From positions 1 to 64,000 of the forward strand of contig NZ_BCBA01000055.1 in the NCBI RefSeq assembly GCF_001320245.1: a stretch of 64,000 nt of DNA, written 5' to 3'. Made by a program: the position numbers and the translations under genes. Under the pieces are notes generated by a model, which saw nothing but the letters and a program-made list of their open reading frames with translations, searched no databases and was not told where the DNA came from. Below are positions 25,386 to 34,638 of this stretch, one piece after another; position 1 is the stretch's first letter; each line of letters opens with the position of its first letter. Source of the DNA: Pseudomonas sp. NBRC 111124 (lineage in GTDB: Bacteria > Pseudomonadota > Gammaproteobacteria > Pseudomonadales > Pseudomonadaceae).

Positions 25386-27530
25386 TCAAAGCACCTGCTG
25401 CTGGCGCAGGCCTTGGAGCACGCTTTCCAGTGCCCGCTCGAACAGCAGCCCATCGTCCAGCAGCCGCACCGCGCCACGGCGCAGGGCCTGGGCCAGGCTG
25501 ACCGTGTTCCATTCGCGCACCTTCATCCCGGTGCGGTTGGCGAACACCAGCCGGTCGCTACTGTCGATGCGCGCCACCAGCTTGCAGCGCAGCGGCTCGT
25601 CATCGTCGAGCATTTCGACCCAGCTACCGATCCGCAGGCGCTGCACTAGGCGCAGCTCTGCCGCTTGCTCATCAAGTTGATGCAGCGGCGCGCAGGCGGA
25701 CTCGTCGGCAATGGCCAGTACGATGTCTTCGGCCACCAAGATTTCGGCCAGTTCGTCGCTGCCAACTGGCCGCGCAGCCCCCTCGCACGCACGCAAGTGC
25801 AGCTGCTCCAGTTGCTGGAAGAACTCGCGGGTGGCCGCCGAGTCCAGCGCCACGCTGGCCAGGCCGTCACGCAGGGCCTTGAGCAGGCCTGGCACTTGTT
25901 GCAGCAACGCCTGCGGCGACTGATGCGGGGCAATGCTGGCGAGCAAGGTATCCATGGTCGCCAGCGCTTGCTGCCAGGCCTGGGACCCCTCGCCATGCTT
26001 GAGCCAGGCCAGCAACAGCACCTGGCTCCAGGCCTGCACCAGCATGTGCACCACCACCTGCGGCAGCGTATGACCACGCAGACGCTGGTTAAGCGCCTGC
26101 TGTACCTGCTGGCGGGCCTGCAAGGCACGGGCGCGGCCTTCTTCGGCATCGCGCGTGCGCTGCTCCAGCAGTTCGTTGCGCCGGCGCTCGTCCTGGCTGA
26201 AGGCCAGGAAGTCCTCCAGCAGCTCGGCGAACAGCCCGGCATCTTCGGTGAAATCATTGAGCAGGCGCTGAACGATGCGCTCCACACGCAGATGCAGGCT
26301 GTCGCGCAGGCCTTCGCTGCCAGTCTCCCAGCCGATCGCGGCAGCGGCGATCTCGTTTAGCAGGCGCCGCGCCGGGTGGCTGGCACGGCTAAACAGGCTT
26401 TTGTCCAGCAGCGCCACCTTGAGCAGCGGAATATGTAGGCGAACGACCAGTGCGCGCAGGCTCAGCGGCAGGTTATCGTCGGCGGCAATGTAGGCGAACA
26501 ACAGGCCGACCAGATAGATCATGTCCTCGTCGGCGCAGGCGATTCGCCGGCGGGTACCGCTGCGCACACTGACCCGCAGTAACAGCTGTTCAAGCTGCTG
26601 GCCCAGGTCGAAGTCGTCATCGTCGATGGTGGCCGGCACATAGTGCTGCAGGTGCGAAAGCAGGCGCAGCAAGTCGGCGGTGCTGATCGGCTGGGCGCTG
26701 GCGGCGGCTTGCACGCGGGGAGCGACGCGCCCGCGGCACGGCACCAGCAGGCCTTCCAGCGAACGCATGAAGGCGTGCCCGGCACTGTCTGCCGCCCTGG
26801 CATCAGGTTCGAGGTTGGCCGACACACGCCGCGAACCCAGACGACGGTCCTCGGCGCGCCGACGTGGTGCCGGCTGCAGTTCCGGCATCACGCCGGCAGC
26901 GGCCAGCAACTGGTTGGCTTCGGCATAAAGCACGTCGATGTCACGCAGCACATAGCGCTCGAACAACTTCAGCAGTATCAGCTTGACCCGCAGGCCCACC
27001 CCCAGGTTGCGCCCGGCATCGAGGAAGTAAGTACACAGCGCAGCAGGCCCGAACGGGTTGTGCTGTTCGTCGAAACTGCGCGGGAGCAGGCACTGCAAGC
27101 GTTTGCCAAGTTGTTCGAGCGCGACGCCATCGCGCGACAGCACCCGCGCGACCATCCCGTCGACAGCGACGGTTCGCTCCATTTGCGCCTTGTTCTTCTC
27201 CCCCAACTGGCCTAGCGGGTCGAACTGACCGATGCGCGCGAAGGTGTCGTAGAAAATGTCGAGAAAGCCGCGTTCGATGCTCTTGCGCTTCAGGCGCAGG
27301 TCACGCATGGCCTCGAAGTACAGGTTCTGGTCGAAGCGGTCAACGGCGCGGTCGGCCATTTCGAACAGCGTGTCGTCAGCATTGTCGAACAGCGCCTGCA
27401 GGCCCTGGCGCAGTTGCAGGGCGGCCTTGTCACGCACCTGCAGGAGCAGTACCGGAAAGCAAGGTAAAGGCGTGCGTGCGCCTCGATCGATGGCGGCCGC
27501 CAAGGGCACCACCTTGCCTTCTTTTTGCAT
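25386..27530 (-). CDS. DUF1631 domain-containing protein
   Basis: A 714-residue cytosolic, largely helical protein that matches the DUF1631 family, of unknown function and sometimes misnamed thymidine phosphorylase. The N-terminal portion (about 40-260) includes RKSIERGFLDIFYDTFARIG. The C-terminal 110 residues form a compact beta-rich part (RIGSWVEMLDDDEPLRCKLVARI, then SDRLVFANRTGMKVREW) that looks PilZ-like, suggesting possible c-di-GMP or partner binding; this is inference. ATG at 27530 has AAGGAG eight bases upstream, so 56 further upstream codons were excluded. It lies between nadC (divergent) and ampD (same strand). Confidence 0.85.
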   Translation of the reverse strand: MQKEGKVVPLAAAIDRGARTPLPCFPVLLLQVRDKAALQLRQGLQALFDNADDTLFEMADRAVDRFDQNLYFEAMRDLRLKRKSIERGFLDIFYDTFARIGQFDPLGQLGEKNKAQMERTVAVDGMVARVLSRDGVALEQLGKRLQCLLPRSFDEQHNPFGPAALCTYFLDAGRNLGVGLRVKLILLKLFERYVLRDIDVLYAEANQLLAAAGVMPELQPAPRRRAEDRRLGSRRVSANLEPDARAADSAGHAFMRSLEGLLVPCRGRVAPRVQAAASAQPISTADLLRLLSHLQHYVPATIDDDDFDLGQQLEQLLLRVSVRSGTRRRIACADEDMIYLVGLLFAYIAADDNLPLSLRALVVRLHIPLLKVALLDKSLFSRASHPARRLLNEIAAAAIGWETGSEGLRDSLHLRVERIVQRLLNDFTEDAGLFAELLEDFLAFSQDERRRNELLEQRTRDAEEGRARALQARQQVQQALNQRLRGHTLPQVVVHMLVQAWSQVLLLAWLKHGEGSQAWQQALATMDTLLASIAPHQSPQALLQQVPGLLKALRDGLASVALDSAATREFFQQLEQLHLRACEGAARPVGSDELAEILVAEDIVLAIADESACAPLHQLDEQAAELRLVQRLRIGSWVEMLDDDEPLRCKLVARIDSSDRLVFANRTGMKVREWNTVSLAQALRRGAVRLLDDGLLFERALESVLQGLRQQQVL

Positions 27531-27741
27531 CCCGGACTCCTTGCTGGGGTGATGTATTCGGTAGGGCGAGAAATCGTCAAAGCTATGACGCCAATTGTTG
27601 GACGCCATTATCAGTAAAAAGGCCGACCTCTGCCAGCCTGTCTTTACTGGCGGGTAAGTGACTCTGTTTTCAGGAAATTGCTCACTTCGTCTGACCAATG
27701 GTCGTCTGCAAGGCAGCTGTACACGGCGCAGCCCCCCTGCC

Positions 27742-27747
27742 CTATAA
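27742..27747 (+). promoter_or_regulatory. Probable -10 box of nadC
   Basis: A perfect TATAAT lies 30 bases before the nadC ribosome site region. No good -35 hexamer is seen at the right spacing (CTGTAC at 27717-27722 is 19 bases away), so the promoter call rests mainly on the -10 match. Confidence 0.5.
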
Positions 27748-27776
27748 TCGCCGGCATCTAGCTTGTGGAGCCGACC

Positions 27777-28625
27777 ATGCCGAACCTACGCCTTGCCGAC
27801 CTGACCGCCGAGATCGAAGCCAATGTGCGCCGCGCACTGCTGGAGGACATCGGCAGCGGCGACATCACCGCGCAGCTGATCCCGGCCGAGCGCCTGGCCA
27901 AGGCCACCATCATCACCCGCGAGGACTGCGTGATCGCCGGCACCGCCTGGGTTGATGCTGTGTTCCGTCAGCTCGACCCGCGCGTGGCCGTGCACTGGCA
28001 GGTGGCCGACGGCGAGCGCGCCACCGCCAATCAGCCGCTGTTCCACCTCGAAGGCCCGGCGCGTTCGCTGCTCAGCGGTGAGCGCAGTGCACTGAACTTC
28101 CTGCAGATGCTGTCGGGTGTGGCCACCCGTGCGCGCTTCCTCGCCGACCTGGTCGAAGGTACCCAGGTGCAGTTGCTCGACACCCGCAAGACCCTGCCGG
28201 GCTTGCGCCTGGCGCAGAAGTACGCGGTCACCTGCGGAGGTTGTCACAATCACCGCATTGGCCTGTACGACGCCTTCCTGATCAAGGAAAACCACATCGC
28301 TGCCAGCGGCGGCGTGGCCGAGGCGGTGGCGGCGGCGCACCGCATCGCCCCTGGCAAGCCGGTGGAAATCGAAGTGGAAAGCCTGGATGAACTGCGCCAG
28401 GCGCTGAAGGCGGGCGCCGATATCATCATGCTCGACGAGCTGACCCTGGATGAAATGCGCGAAGCGGTACGCATCACCGCAGGCAAGGCCAAGCTGGAAG
28501 CCAGTGGCGGGGTCAACGAAACCACCCTGCGAGTGATTGCCGAGACCGGCGTTGACTACATTTCGATCGGGGCCATGACCAAGGATGTGAAGGCCGTGGA
28601 CCTGTCGATGCGACTAAGCCTGTGA
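27777..28625 (+). CDS. nadC: Quinolinate phosphoribosyltransferase (nicotinate-nucleotide pyrophosphorylase)
   Basis: Turns quinolinate and PRPP into nicotinate mononucleotide, CO2 and pyrophosphate in NAD synthesis. The 282-residue protein has the family pieces: LLEDIGSGDITAQL near the start, the active-site stretch LLDTRKTLPGLRLAQKYAVTCGGCHNHRIGLYDAFLIKENH, and the phosphate-binding end ASGGVNETTLRVIAETGVDYISIGAMT. The start ATG at 27777 has GTGGAG seven bases upstream. A TATAAT box lies at 27742-27747. A strong bidirectional terminator separates it from convergent trxB. Confidence 0.97.
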   Translation: MPNLRLADLTAEIEANVRRALLEDIGSGDITAQLIPAERLAKATIITREDCVIAGTAWVDAVFRQLDPRVAVHWQVADGERATANQPLFHLEGPARSLLSGERSALNFLQMLSGVATRARFLADLVEGTQVQLLDTRKTLPGLRLAQKYAVTCGGCHNHRIGLYDAFLIKENHIAASGGVAEAVAAAHRIAPGKPVEIEVESLDELRQALKAGADIIMLDELTLDEMREAVRITAGKAKLEASGGVNETTLRVIAETGVDYISIGAMTKDVKAVDLSMRLSL

Positions 28626-28641
28626 GCGAATCCCAGGCATG

Positions 28642-28670
28642 AAAAAACCGGCCAATTGGCCGGTTTTTTT
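28642..28670. terminator. Bidirectional terminator between nadC and trxB
   Basis: The stem ACCGGCCA/TGGCCGGT with a minimal loop is flanked by six A on the left and seven T on the right. It works in both directions for two convergent genes. Confidence 0.92.
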
Positions 28671-28680
28671 ATTACCTGAA

Positions 28681-29643
28681 TCAGAACGAGGCGTTGGCCA
28701 GGCCGTCCAGGTAACGCTCGACGTCCAGTGCCGCCATGCAGCCGGCGCCGGCCGAGGTGATGGCCTGACGGTAAACGTGGTCAGCCACATCGCCCGCTGC
28801 GAACACACCTTCAACGTTTGTAGCGGTGGCGTTGCCTTCACGGCCGCCGGCAACCACCAGGTAGCCGTCTTTCAGGGTCAGCTGACCTTCGAACAGCGAG
28901 GTGTTCGGGGTATGGCCGATGGCGATGAACACGCCGTCGACCTTGACTTCGTCGAAGCTGCCGTCGTTGTTCTTCAGGCGCGCACCGGTCACGCCCATAT
29001 TGTCACCCAGCACTTCTTCCAGGGTGGCGTTGAGCTTGAGCTCGATCTTGCCTTCGGCAACGCGGGCGTTGAGCTTGTCGACCAGGATCTTCTCGGCGCG
29101 GAAAGTCTCGCGGCGGTGCACCAGGGTCACCTTGCTGGCGATATTGGCCAGGTACAGTGCTTCTTCCACGGCCGTGTTGCCGCCGCCGACTACAGCGACC
29201 GGCTTGTTGCGGTAGAAGAAACCGTCGCAGGTGGCGCAGGCCGAAACGCCCTTGCCCATGAACGCTTCTTCCGACGGCAGGCCCAGGTAACGGGCGCTGG
29301 CGCCGGTGGCGATGATCAGCGCGTCGCAGGTGTACTTGCCGCTGTCACCCTGCAGGGTGAACGGCTTGTTGGCCAGGTCGACGGCATTGATGTGGTCGAA
29401 GACGATTTCGGTCTCGAAACGCTCGGCGTGTTCCTGCATGCGCTGCATCAGGGCCGGGCCGGTCAAGCCATGGGGGTCGCCCGGCCAGTTGTCGACTTCG
29501 GTGGTGGTGGTCAGCTGGCCACCCGCCTGCATGCCGGTGATCAGCAGTGGCTTGAGGTTGGCGCGGGCGGCATAAACCGCGGCGCTGTAACCGGCAGGGC
29601 CGGAACCGAGGATGATGACGCGCGAATGACGTACTTCAGACAT
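28681..29643 (-). CDS. trxB: Thioredoxin-disulfide reductase
   Basis: NADPH-dependent flavoenzyme that reduces thioredoxin. The 320-residue protein shows the FAD-binding GSGPAGYSAAVYAARA, the redox-active CATC at C136-C139 (GVSACATCDGFFY), the NADPH-binding VVGGGNTAVEEALYLA and the C-terminal FAD motif GVFAAGDVAD. The start MSEVRHS has AGGAG about eight bases upstream. It is convergent with nadC and divergent from cysZ. Length and motifs are standard. Confidence 0.97.
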   Translation of the reverse strand: MSEVRHSRVIILGSGPAGYSAAVYAARANLKPLLITGMQAGGQLTTTTEVDNWPGDPHGLTGPALMQRMQEHAERFETEIVFDHINAVDLANKPFTLQGDSGKYTCDALIIATGASARYLGLPSEEAFMGKGVSACATCDGFFYRNKPVAVVGGGNTAVEEALYLANIASKVTLVHRRETFRAEKILVDKLNARVAEGKIELKLNATLEEVLGDNMGVTGARLKNNDGSFDEVKVDGVFIAIGHTPNTSLFEGQLTLKDGYLVVAGGREGNATATNVEGVFAAGDVADHVYRQAITSAGAGCMAALDVERYLDGLANASF

Positions 29644-29954
29644 GTCGAACTCCTGTCGAGCGGGCCACAGGGGCCGCCAGCTGGAAATTAAAAAGGACCC
29701 ACGCAGCACTTGGGGAAGGCTACAACGCGCAGGCCCAGAAAGCGGAAAGTTGAGCGCACTGTAGCGAGGTGGCAGAGATTAAGGAAATATCCTTCGACAA
29801 TCCACCTCATAGGCATCCTCTATCCGCGAATTTCACCTGGTCAAACGGCCCTGGCGCATTTGTTACAGCCGGTTTCTTCATGCCCCCCTGCCTTTCGTCG
29901 GCGCGGCAAACTCGGTAAGGTCAGCGCGTTTTCCCTTCTCTGCGGAGTGTCCCG
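29644..29954. other. Divergent trxB-cysZ intergenic region
   Basis: About 310 bases without a supported gene. They must hold the two divergent promoters. No clear operator, repeat or structured RNA was recognised. Confidence 0.4.
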
Positions 29955-30683
29955 ATGCAAGCCCCTGTCCTCTCCGGCCCCCAGTACCTGCGCGAAGGCC
30001 TGAAACTGGTGCTGAGCCCCAACCTGCGGATGTTCGTGCTGCTGCCGCTGGCGATCAACCTGCTGCTGTTCGGCGGTCTGATCTACTTTGCCGGCCACGA
30101 GTTCAGCCTGTGGCTCGACGCGCTGATGCCGACCCTGCCCAGCTGGCTGAGCTTCCTTTCCTACATTCTCTGGCCACTGTTCGTCGCCTTGCTGGTGCTG
30201 ATGGTGTTCTTCACCTTCACCCTGGTGGCCAACGTCATTGCCGCGCCGTTCAATGGTTTTCTCGCGGAAAAGGTCGAGGTGGTGGTGCGCGGCCAAGACC
30301 CGTTCCCGGCCTTCAGCTGGGGCGAACTGGTGGCCATGGTGCCGCGCACTTTCGGCCGTGAGATGCGCAAGCTAGGCTACTTCCTGCCACGGGCCATCGG
30401 CCTGTTCATCCTGTCGCTGATCCCGGTGGTCAACGTGATCGCCGCACCGCTGTGGCTGGTCTTCGGCGTGTGGATGATGGCCATCCAGTACATCGACTAC
30501 CCGGCAGACAACAACAAGATGAGCTGGCAGGACATGCTCGCCTGGCTGCGCCAGAAGCGCTGGCAGTCGCTGGGGTTTGGCGGGATTACCTACCTGGCGC
30601 TGATGGTGCCGCTGGTGAACGTGCTGATGATGCCGGCGGCGGTGGCGGGGGCAACGCTGTTCTGGGTGCGCGAACGGAACTGA
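29955..30683 (+). CDS. cysZ: Sulfate transporter CysZ
   Basis: Inner-membrane sulfate uptake protein for cysteine synthesis, 242 residues. Hydrophobic helices are visible at about 22-45, 65-95, 145-175 and 205-235. The family start LREGLKLVLSPNLRMFVLLPL and the NVIAAPFNGFLAEKVE segment are conserved, as is YPADNNKMSWQDMLAWLRQKR. It is transcribed alone, divergent from trxB and convergent with the PAS chemoreceptor gene. A CysB site would be expected upstream but none could be assigned by eye. Confidence 0.95.
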   Translation: MQAPVLSGPQYLREGLKLVLSPNLRMFVLLPLAINLLLFGGLIYFAGHEFSLWLDALMPTLPSWLSFLSYILWPLFVALLVLMVFFTFTLVANVIAAPFNGFLAEKVEVVVRGQDPFPAFSWGELVAMVPRTFGREMRKLGYFLPRAIGLFILSLIPVVNVIAAPLWLVFGVWMMAIQYIDYPADNNKMSWQDMLAWLRQKRWQSLGFGGITYLALMVPLVNVLMMPAAVAGATLFWVRERN

Positions 30684-30710
30684 GGCCGCTGGCCACGAAG
30701 TTTGAAGGTC

Positions 30711-30729
30711 GGGCCGCCAGGCGGCCCTT
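30711..30729. terminator. GC hairpin between convergent genes
   Basis: GGGCCGCC-A-GGCGGCCC forms a stable hairpin between cysZ and the PAS chemoreceptor gene. It lacks a T run on either side, so it may be a transcript-end stabiliser rather than an intrinsic terminator. Confidence 0.4.
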
Positions 30730-30732
30730 GCT

Positions 30733-32049
30733 TCAATGGCTCAGCCGACTGGAAAACTGCCCCACCGCATCCACCACCTTCTTCGCCCCTTCCTGAATCT
30801 CGACGATCACCCCACCGGTATCCGCCGCCAACGCCAGCCCTTGTTCGGCCTGGCGCTTGCTGGTGTCGATGATGTCCACCGCCGCCTGGGCCAGCTGTTC
30901 GTTCTGCTGCACCACCTTGGCAATCTCCTCGGTCGCGCTGCTGGTACGCGAGGCCAGCTGCCGCACTTCGTCGGCGACAACGGCAAAGCCACGGCCCTGC
31001 TCACCGGCACGGGCGGCTTCGATGGCGGCGTTGAGTGCCAGCAAGTTGGTCTGCCCGGCGATGTCGCTGATGGTCTTGATGATTGCGCCAATCACCTTGG
31101 ACTGTTTGTCCAGCGCCTGGATACCCTCGGCTGCATCTTGCATCGAACCTTCCAGGCCACGCATCACATCCACGGTCTGGGTCACCACTTCGGTGGCTTT
31201 GCGGGCGCTGCTGTCGGTTTCCAGCGAGGTGTTGTAGGCGATGTCGGCAGCCTGCGCAACGGCTTGCTCCTGATTGACCATATCGGTGATCACCGTGGCG
31301 AACTTGACCACCTTGTACAGCACGTCGTGGGCATCGAAGATCGGGTTATAGGAGGCTTCCAGCCAGATCGTGCGGCCGTGTGCGTCCACCCGCTTGAAGC
31401 GGTCGGCCACGTACTCACCGCGGCGCAGCTTGTCCCAGAACGCCTGATAACCGGCAGAGTTGGCTTCGGCCGGTTCGCAGAATATGCGGTGATGCTTGCC
31501 GCGCACTTGCTCCAGGCTGTAGCCAACCGTCTGCAGGAAGCGATCGTTGGCAGTCAGTACCTCGCCGTCGAGGGTGAACTCGATCACGGCAGTGGAGCGC
31601 ATCAGCGCCTTGATCAGGCTTTCGTGCTCACGGGATGCTTCGATCGTGCGGGTCAGGTCGCTGGAGTGCATGGAGAAATGACTGATCCGGCCATCAGCGC
31701 GCTTCACTGGCTGCAAGATCGAACGCAGCCAGGCTTCCTGGCCGTTGCCGCGCAGCAGGCGGAAGGCGCCATTGAGGTGTTCACCACGGCTGATCGCGTT
31801 TTTCATGCGCTGGTAGAAATCGAGCTTTTTCACGTGCGCGGGCACGATGTCTTCGATGTTGCGGCCAATCAGTTGCTCGGCGCGGTAGAGCATCTCGCTC
31901 TCGAAGTTGCCGTTGACCTGCTCGATACGCCCCTGGGGGTCGAGCTGCAACACCAGCATCTCGCTGTCGAGGCTGTTCTTGACCTGCTCGATGGCCATCA
32001 GCTCTTCGCGCAGTTGCTGGTTTTCTTTCTTGAGCTTGCTGTTGAACAT
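30733..32049 (-). CDS. Soluble PAS-PAS methyl-accepting protein, BdlA-like
   Basis: A 438-residue chemoreceptor-type protein without membrane segments. A short coiled coil (MFNSKLKKENQQLREELMAIE) precedes two PAS domains (about 25-130 and 145-255) and the methyl-accepting signalling domain with the tip ISDIAGQTNLLALNAAIEAARAGEQGRGFAVVADEVRQL. This architecture and length match BdlA of P. aeruginosa, which links oxygen/redox or nutrient cues to c-di-GMP and biofilm dispersion. Orthology is inference. The ATG at 32049 has CAGGAG upstream; eight more codons are open before it. It is divergent from the glycosyltransferase gene. Confidence 0.9.
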   Translation of the reverse strand: MFNSKLKKENQQLREELMAIEQVKNSLDSEMLVLQLDPQGRIEQVNGNFESEMLYRAEQLIGRNIEDIVPAHVKKLDFYQRMKNAISRGEHLNGAFRLLRGNGQEAWLRSILQPVKRADGRISHFSMHSSDLTRTIEASREHESLIKALMRSTAVIEFTLDGEVLTANDRFLQTVGYSLEQVRGKHHRIFCEPAEANSAGYQAFWDKLRRGEYVADRFKRVDAHGRTIWLEASYNPIFDAHDVLYKVVKFATVITDMVNQEQAVAQAADIAYNTSLETDSSARKATEVVTQTVDVMRGLEGSMQDAAEGIQALDKQSKVIGAIIKTISDIAGQTNLLALNAAIEAARAGEQGRGFAVVADEVRQLASRTSSATEEIAKVVQQNEQLAQAAVDIIDTSKRQAEQGLALAADTGGVIVEIQEGAKKVVDAVGQFSSRLSH

Positions 32050-32227
32050 CACCGCACTCCTGGAGCGCATCAAACCGATTCGGATGCATCTTCATCGGCT
32101 GTACAGCGCGGTGCTTGAGCACCCTGCAAGGAAATATTCACTCCGCGAAACTGCCGGAAATCAGGCGTCACCTGAGCGTCACAAAGCTGTCATGTGAGCG
32201 CAACGCAGCAGGCGGACACTTTTTGTC

Positions 32228-33442
32228 ATGAATACACCTGCCCTACGCATCTGCCTTGTCAGCGAAACCTTCCCACCCGAAATAAACGGCGTGGCCAACA
32301 CCCTTGGCCGCCTCAGCGAAGGTTTGCGACAGCGTGGCCACCAGGTAGAAGTCGTTCGCCCACGGCAAGCCAACGATGTACCGGCAGATGATGACCAGGG
32401 CCTGTTGCTCTGCCGTGGCTGGGCTCTGCCCGGCTACCCCGGCCTGCAATGGGGCGAAGTGTCGATGCACAAGCTGCTGCGCCGCTGGCGCAGGCAGCGC
32501 CCGGACGTGCTGTATATTGCCACCGAAGGGCCACTGGGCCTCAGCGCCCTGCGCGCCGCGCGGCGCCTGGGGGTTGCCGTGGTCAGCGGCTTTCATACCA
32601 ATTTCCCGCAGTACTCTGGCCAGTATGGCCTCGGCCTGCTGGCGCGCCTGCTCACGCATTACCTGCGCTGGTTCCATCGGCGCACCGCCGCCACCCTGGT
32701 ACCCAGCGTCAGCCAGCGCCTGGAGCTGGAGCGCCGTGGCTTCGAGCGCTTGGCCTTGATGGCCCGGGGCGTCGATGCCAGCCTGTTCAATCCGGCCCGG
32801 CGCAGCCCGGCTTTACGTGAAAGCTGGGGGCTCGGCGCGGACGACATCGCCGTGCTGCACGTCGGTCGCCTGGCCGCAGAAAAGAACCTGACGCTGTTGC
32901 AGCCCTGCCTGCAAGCCTTGCAGAAAAAGTATCCACAGCAGCGCCTGCGCCTGGTGGTGGTAGGCGACGGCCCGCAGCGGGCAGCCCTCGAGCAGCAGAT
33001 ACCGGATGCGATGTTCTGCGGCGCCCAGCGCGGCGAAACGCTGGCCGAGCACTACGCCAGCGGCGACCTGTTCTTGTTCCCGAGCCTGACCGAAACCTTC
33101 GGCAACGTGGTGCTCGAAGCCATGGCCTCGGGCCTGGCCGTGGTCGCCTACGACGAAGCCGCTGCAGCCCAGCACATCCGCCATGGCCACAGCGGCGCGC
33201 TGGCCATGCCCGGCGATCAATGCGCATTCATCGATGCCGCCTGCTGGCTACTGGAAGAAAGCGAGACGTTGCGCCGTGTCCGCCTTAACGCCCGCCAGCA
33301 CGCCAGTCGCCAAGGTTGGCCGGCGATCGTCGAGCAGTTCGAATCACACCTGTTCAACGCCTGCCACTCGGGCGTTGCCGGCAGCCAGCCGGCAGCACCC
33401 GAATTGGTGATCAAGCCAGGGTCGTCAACGCCTCGCGGCTGA
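32228..33442 (+). CDS. GT4-family glycosyltransferase
   Basis: A 404-residue GT-B fold glycosyltransferase. The N-terminal glycine-rich start reads LVSETFPPEINGVANTLGRL, typical of the MgtA/SqdX-like branch that makes glycolipids or mannosylates lipids. The C-terminal nucleotide-sugar site contains LHVGRLAAEKN and the E-x7-E motif in SLTETFGNVVLEAMASGLAVV. Donor and acceptor cannot be read directly. The last 32 bases overlap the end of the convergent reductase gene. It starts at ATG 32228, with no strong ribosome site visible. Confidence 0.88.
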   Translation: MNTPALRICLVSETFPPEINGVANTLGRLSEGLRQRGHQVEVVRPRQANDVPADDDQGLLLCRGWALPGYPGLQWGEVSMHKLLRRWRRQRPDVLYIATEGPLGLSALRAARRLGVAVVSGFHTNFPQYSGQYGLGLLARLLTHYLRWFHRRTAATLVPSVSQRLELERRGFERLALMARGVDASLFNPARRSPALRESWGLGADDIAVLHVGRLAAEKNLTLLQPCLQALQKKYPQQRLRLVVVGDGPQRAALEQQIPDAMFCGAQRGETLAEHYASGDLFLFPSLTETFGNVVLEAMASGLAVVAYDEAAAAQHIRHGHSGALAMPGDQCAFIDAACWLLEESETLRRVRLNARQHASRQGWPAIVEQFESHLFNACHSGVAGSQPAAPELVIKPGSSTPRG

Positions 33443-34514
33443 ATGGCAGCACATCCGCTTCACGCCCTTCGCGCACCTTTTGCGCCCATTCGGCATCCAC
33501 CAGCAGTGCACGGCCAACCGCCACCAGGTCGAACTCTTCATCGCCCAGACGGCGCAGCAAGCCTTCCAGGCTGGCCGGCTTGGCCACCTTGTCGGTGGCG
33601 ACCATGAACTGCAGGAACTCGCCATCCAGCCCCACGCTGCCGACGGTAATGGTCGGTTTGCCAGTGAGCGTGCGGGTCCAGCCGGCCAGGTTCAGCTCGG
33701 AACCCTCGAACTCTGGCTCCCAGAAGCGCCGGGTCGAGCAGTGGAAGATATCCACACCTGCCGCCGACAACGGCTCCAGGAAAGCAGCCAGTGCTACCGG
33801 AGTTTCCACCAGGCGTGCGCTGTAGTCTTGCTGTTTCCACTGCGAGAAGCGGAAGATGATCGGGAAGTCCGGCCCAACGGCAGCGCGCACGGCCTGGATC
33901 AGCTCGATGGCAAAGCGCGAACGGCCAGCCAGGTCACCGCCATATTCATCGCTGCGGCGGTTACTGGCATCCCAGAAGAACTGGTCGATCAGGTAGCCGT
34001 GGGCACCGTGGATCTCCACGCCGTCCATGCCGATGGCCTTGGCGTCGCGGGCCGCCTGGGCGAAGGCGGCGATTACGTCGCGGATGTCATCATGGGTCAT
34101 GCCATGCACCAGCACCTGGCCGTCCTTGGCCTTTTCGCTCGGCCCGTACCCCGGCACGCTGGCGTCCGGCTCGGTGCCCAGGCGGCGCACCGTGCCCACA
34201 TGCCATAGCTGCGGCACGATACGGCCACCTTCGGCATGCACCGCGTCGACCACTTGCTTCCAGCCGGCCAAGGCATCTTCACCATGGAAACGCGGCACAT
34301 TGGGGTAGCCGTTGGCTGCCTTGTGCCCGACCGTGGTGCCTTCGGTGATGATCAGCCCCACGCCTGCCGCAGCACGGCGGCGATAGTACTCGACCACGCC
34401 AGCATGCGGCACGCCACCGGGGCAGAAGGTACGGGTCATGGGCGCCATGACGACGCGGGTCGGCAGCTCGAGCGCGCCGAGGGTGAAAGGCTGGAACAGG
34501 GGGTTGCTGGTCAT
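33411..34514 (-). CDS. NADH:flavin oxidoreductase, old yellow enzyme family
   Basis: FMN-dependent ene-reductase-type protein, 367 residues. The TIM barrel starts with FQPFTLGALELPTRVVMAPMTRTF. It carries the conserved QLWHVG, the substrate-binding and FMN region GMDGVEIHGAHGYLIDQFFWDASNRRSDEYGG, and ends with VAVGRALLVDAEWAQKV. Natural substrate unknown; relatives reduce activated C=C bonds or take part in trimethylamine-type or xenobiotic metabolism. It is a single gene; its 3' end overlaps the convergent glycosyltransferase gene by 32 bases. Confidence 0.92.
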   Translation of the reverse strand: MTSNPLFQPFTLGALELPTRVVMAPMTRTFCPGGVPHAGVVEYYRRRAAAGVGLIITEGTTVGHKAANGYPNVPRFHGEDALAGWKQVVDAVHAEGGRIVPQLWHVGTVRRLGTEPDASVPGYGPSEKAKDGQVLVHGMTHDDIRDVIAAFAQAARDAKAIGMDGVEIHGAHGYLIDQFFWDASNRRSDEYGGDLAGRSRFAIELIQAVRAAVGPDFPIIFRFSQWKQQDYSARLVETPVALAAFLEPLSAAGVDIFHCSTRRFWEPEFEGSELNLAGWTRTLTGKPTITVGSVGLDGEFLQFMVATDKVAKPASLEGLLRRLGDEEFDLVAVGRALLVDAEWAQKVREGREADVLPFSREALTTLA

Positions 34515-34609
34515 GGGGCGCTTCCGTCTGAGGGAGGAAATGCGCCTGAGGTTAGGGGCAGTTCGAAGCGGGGCCCACCATTATTGATCTGGGTGATTTT
34601 GGGGTATCG

Positions 34610-34633
34610 CCGGGGGTGCGAAGCACCCCGGCA
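34610..34633. terminator. Hairpin downstream of the peroxidase gene
   Basis: CCGGGGGTGC/GCACCCCGG forms a strong stem just after the glutathione peroxidase stop codon on the minus strand. No T run follows, so termination is uncertain. Confidence 0.4.
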
Positions 34634-34638
34634 AACGA

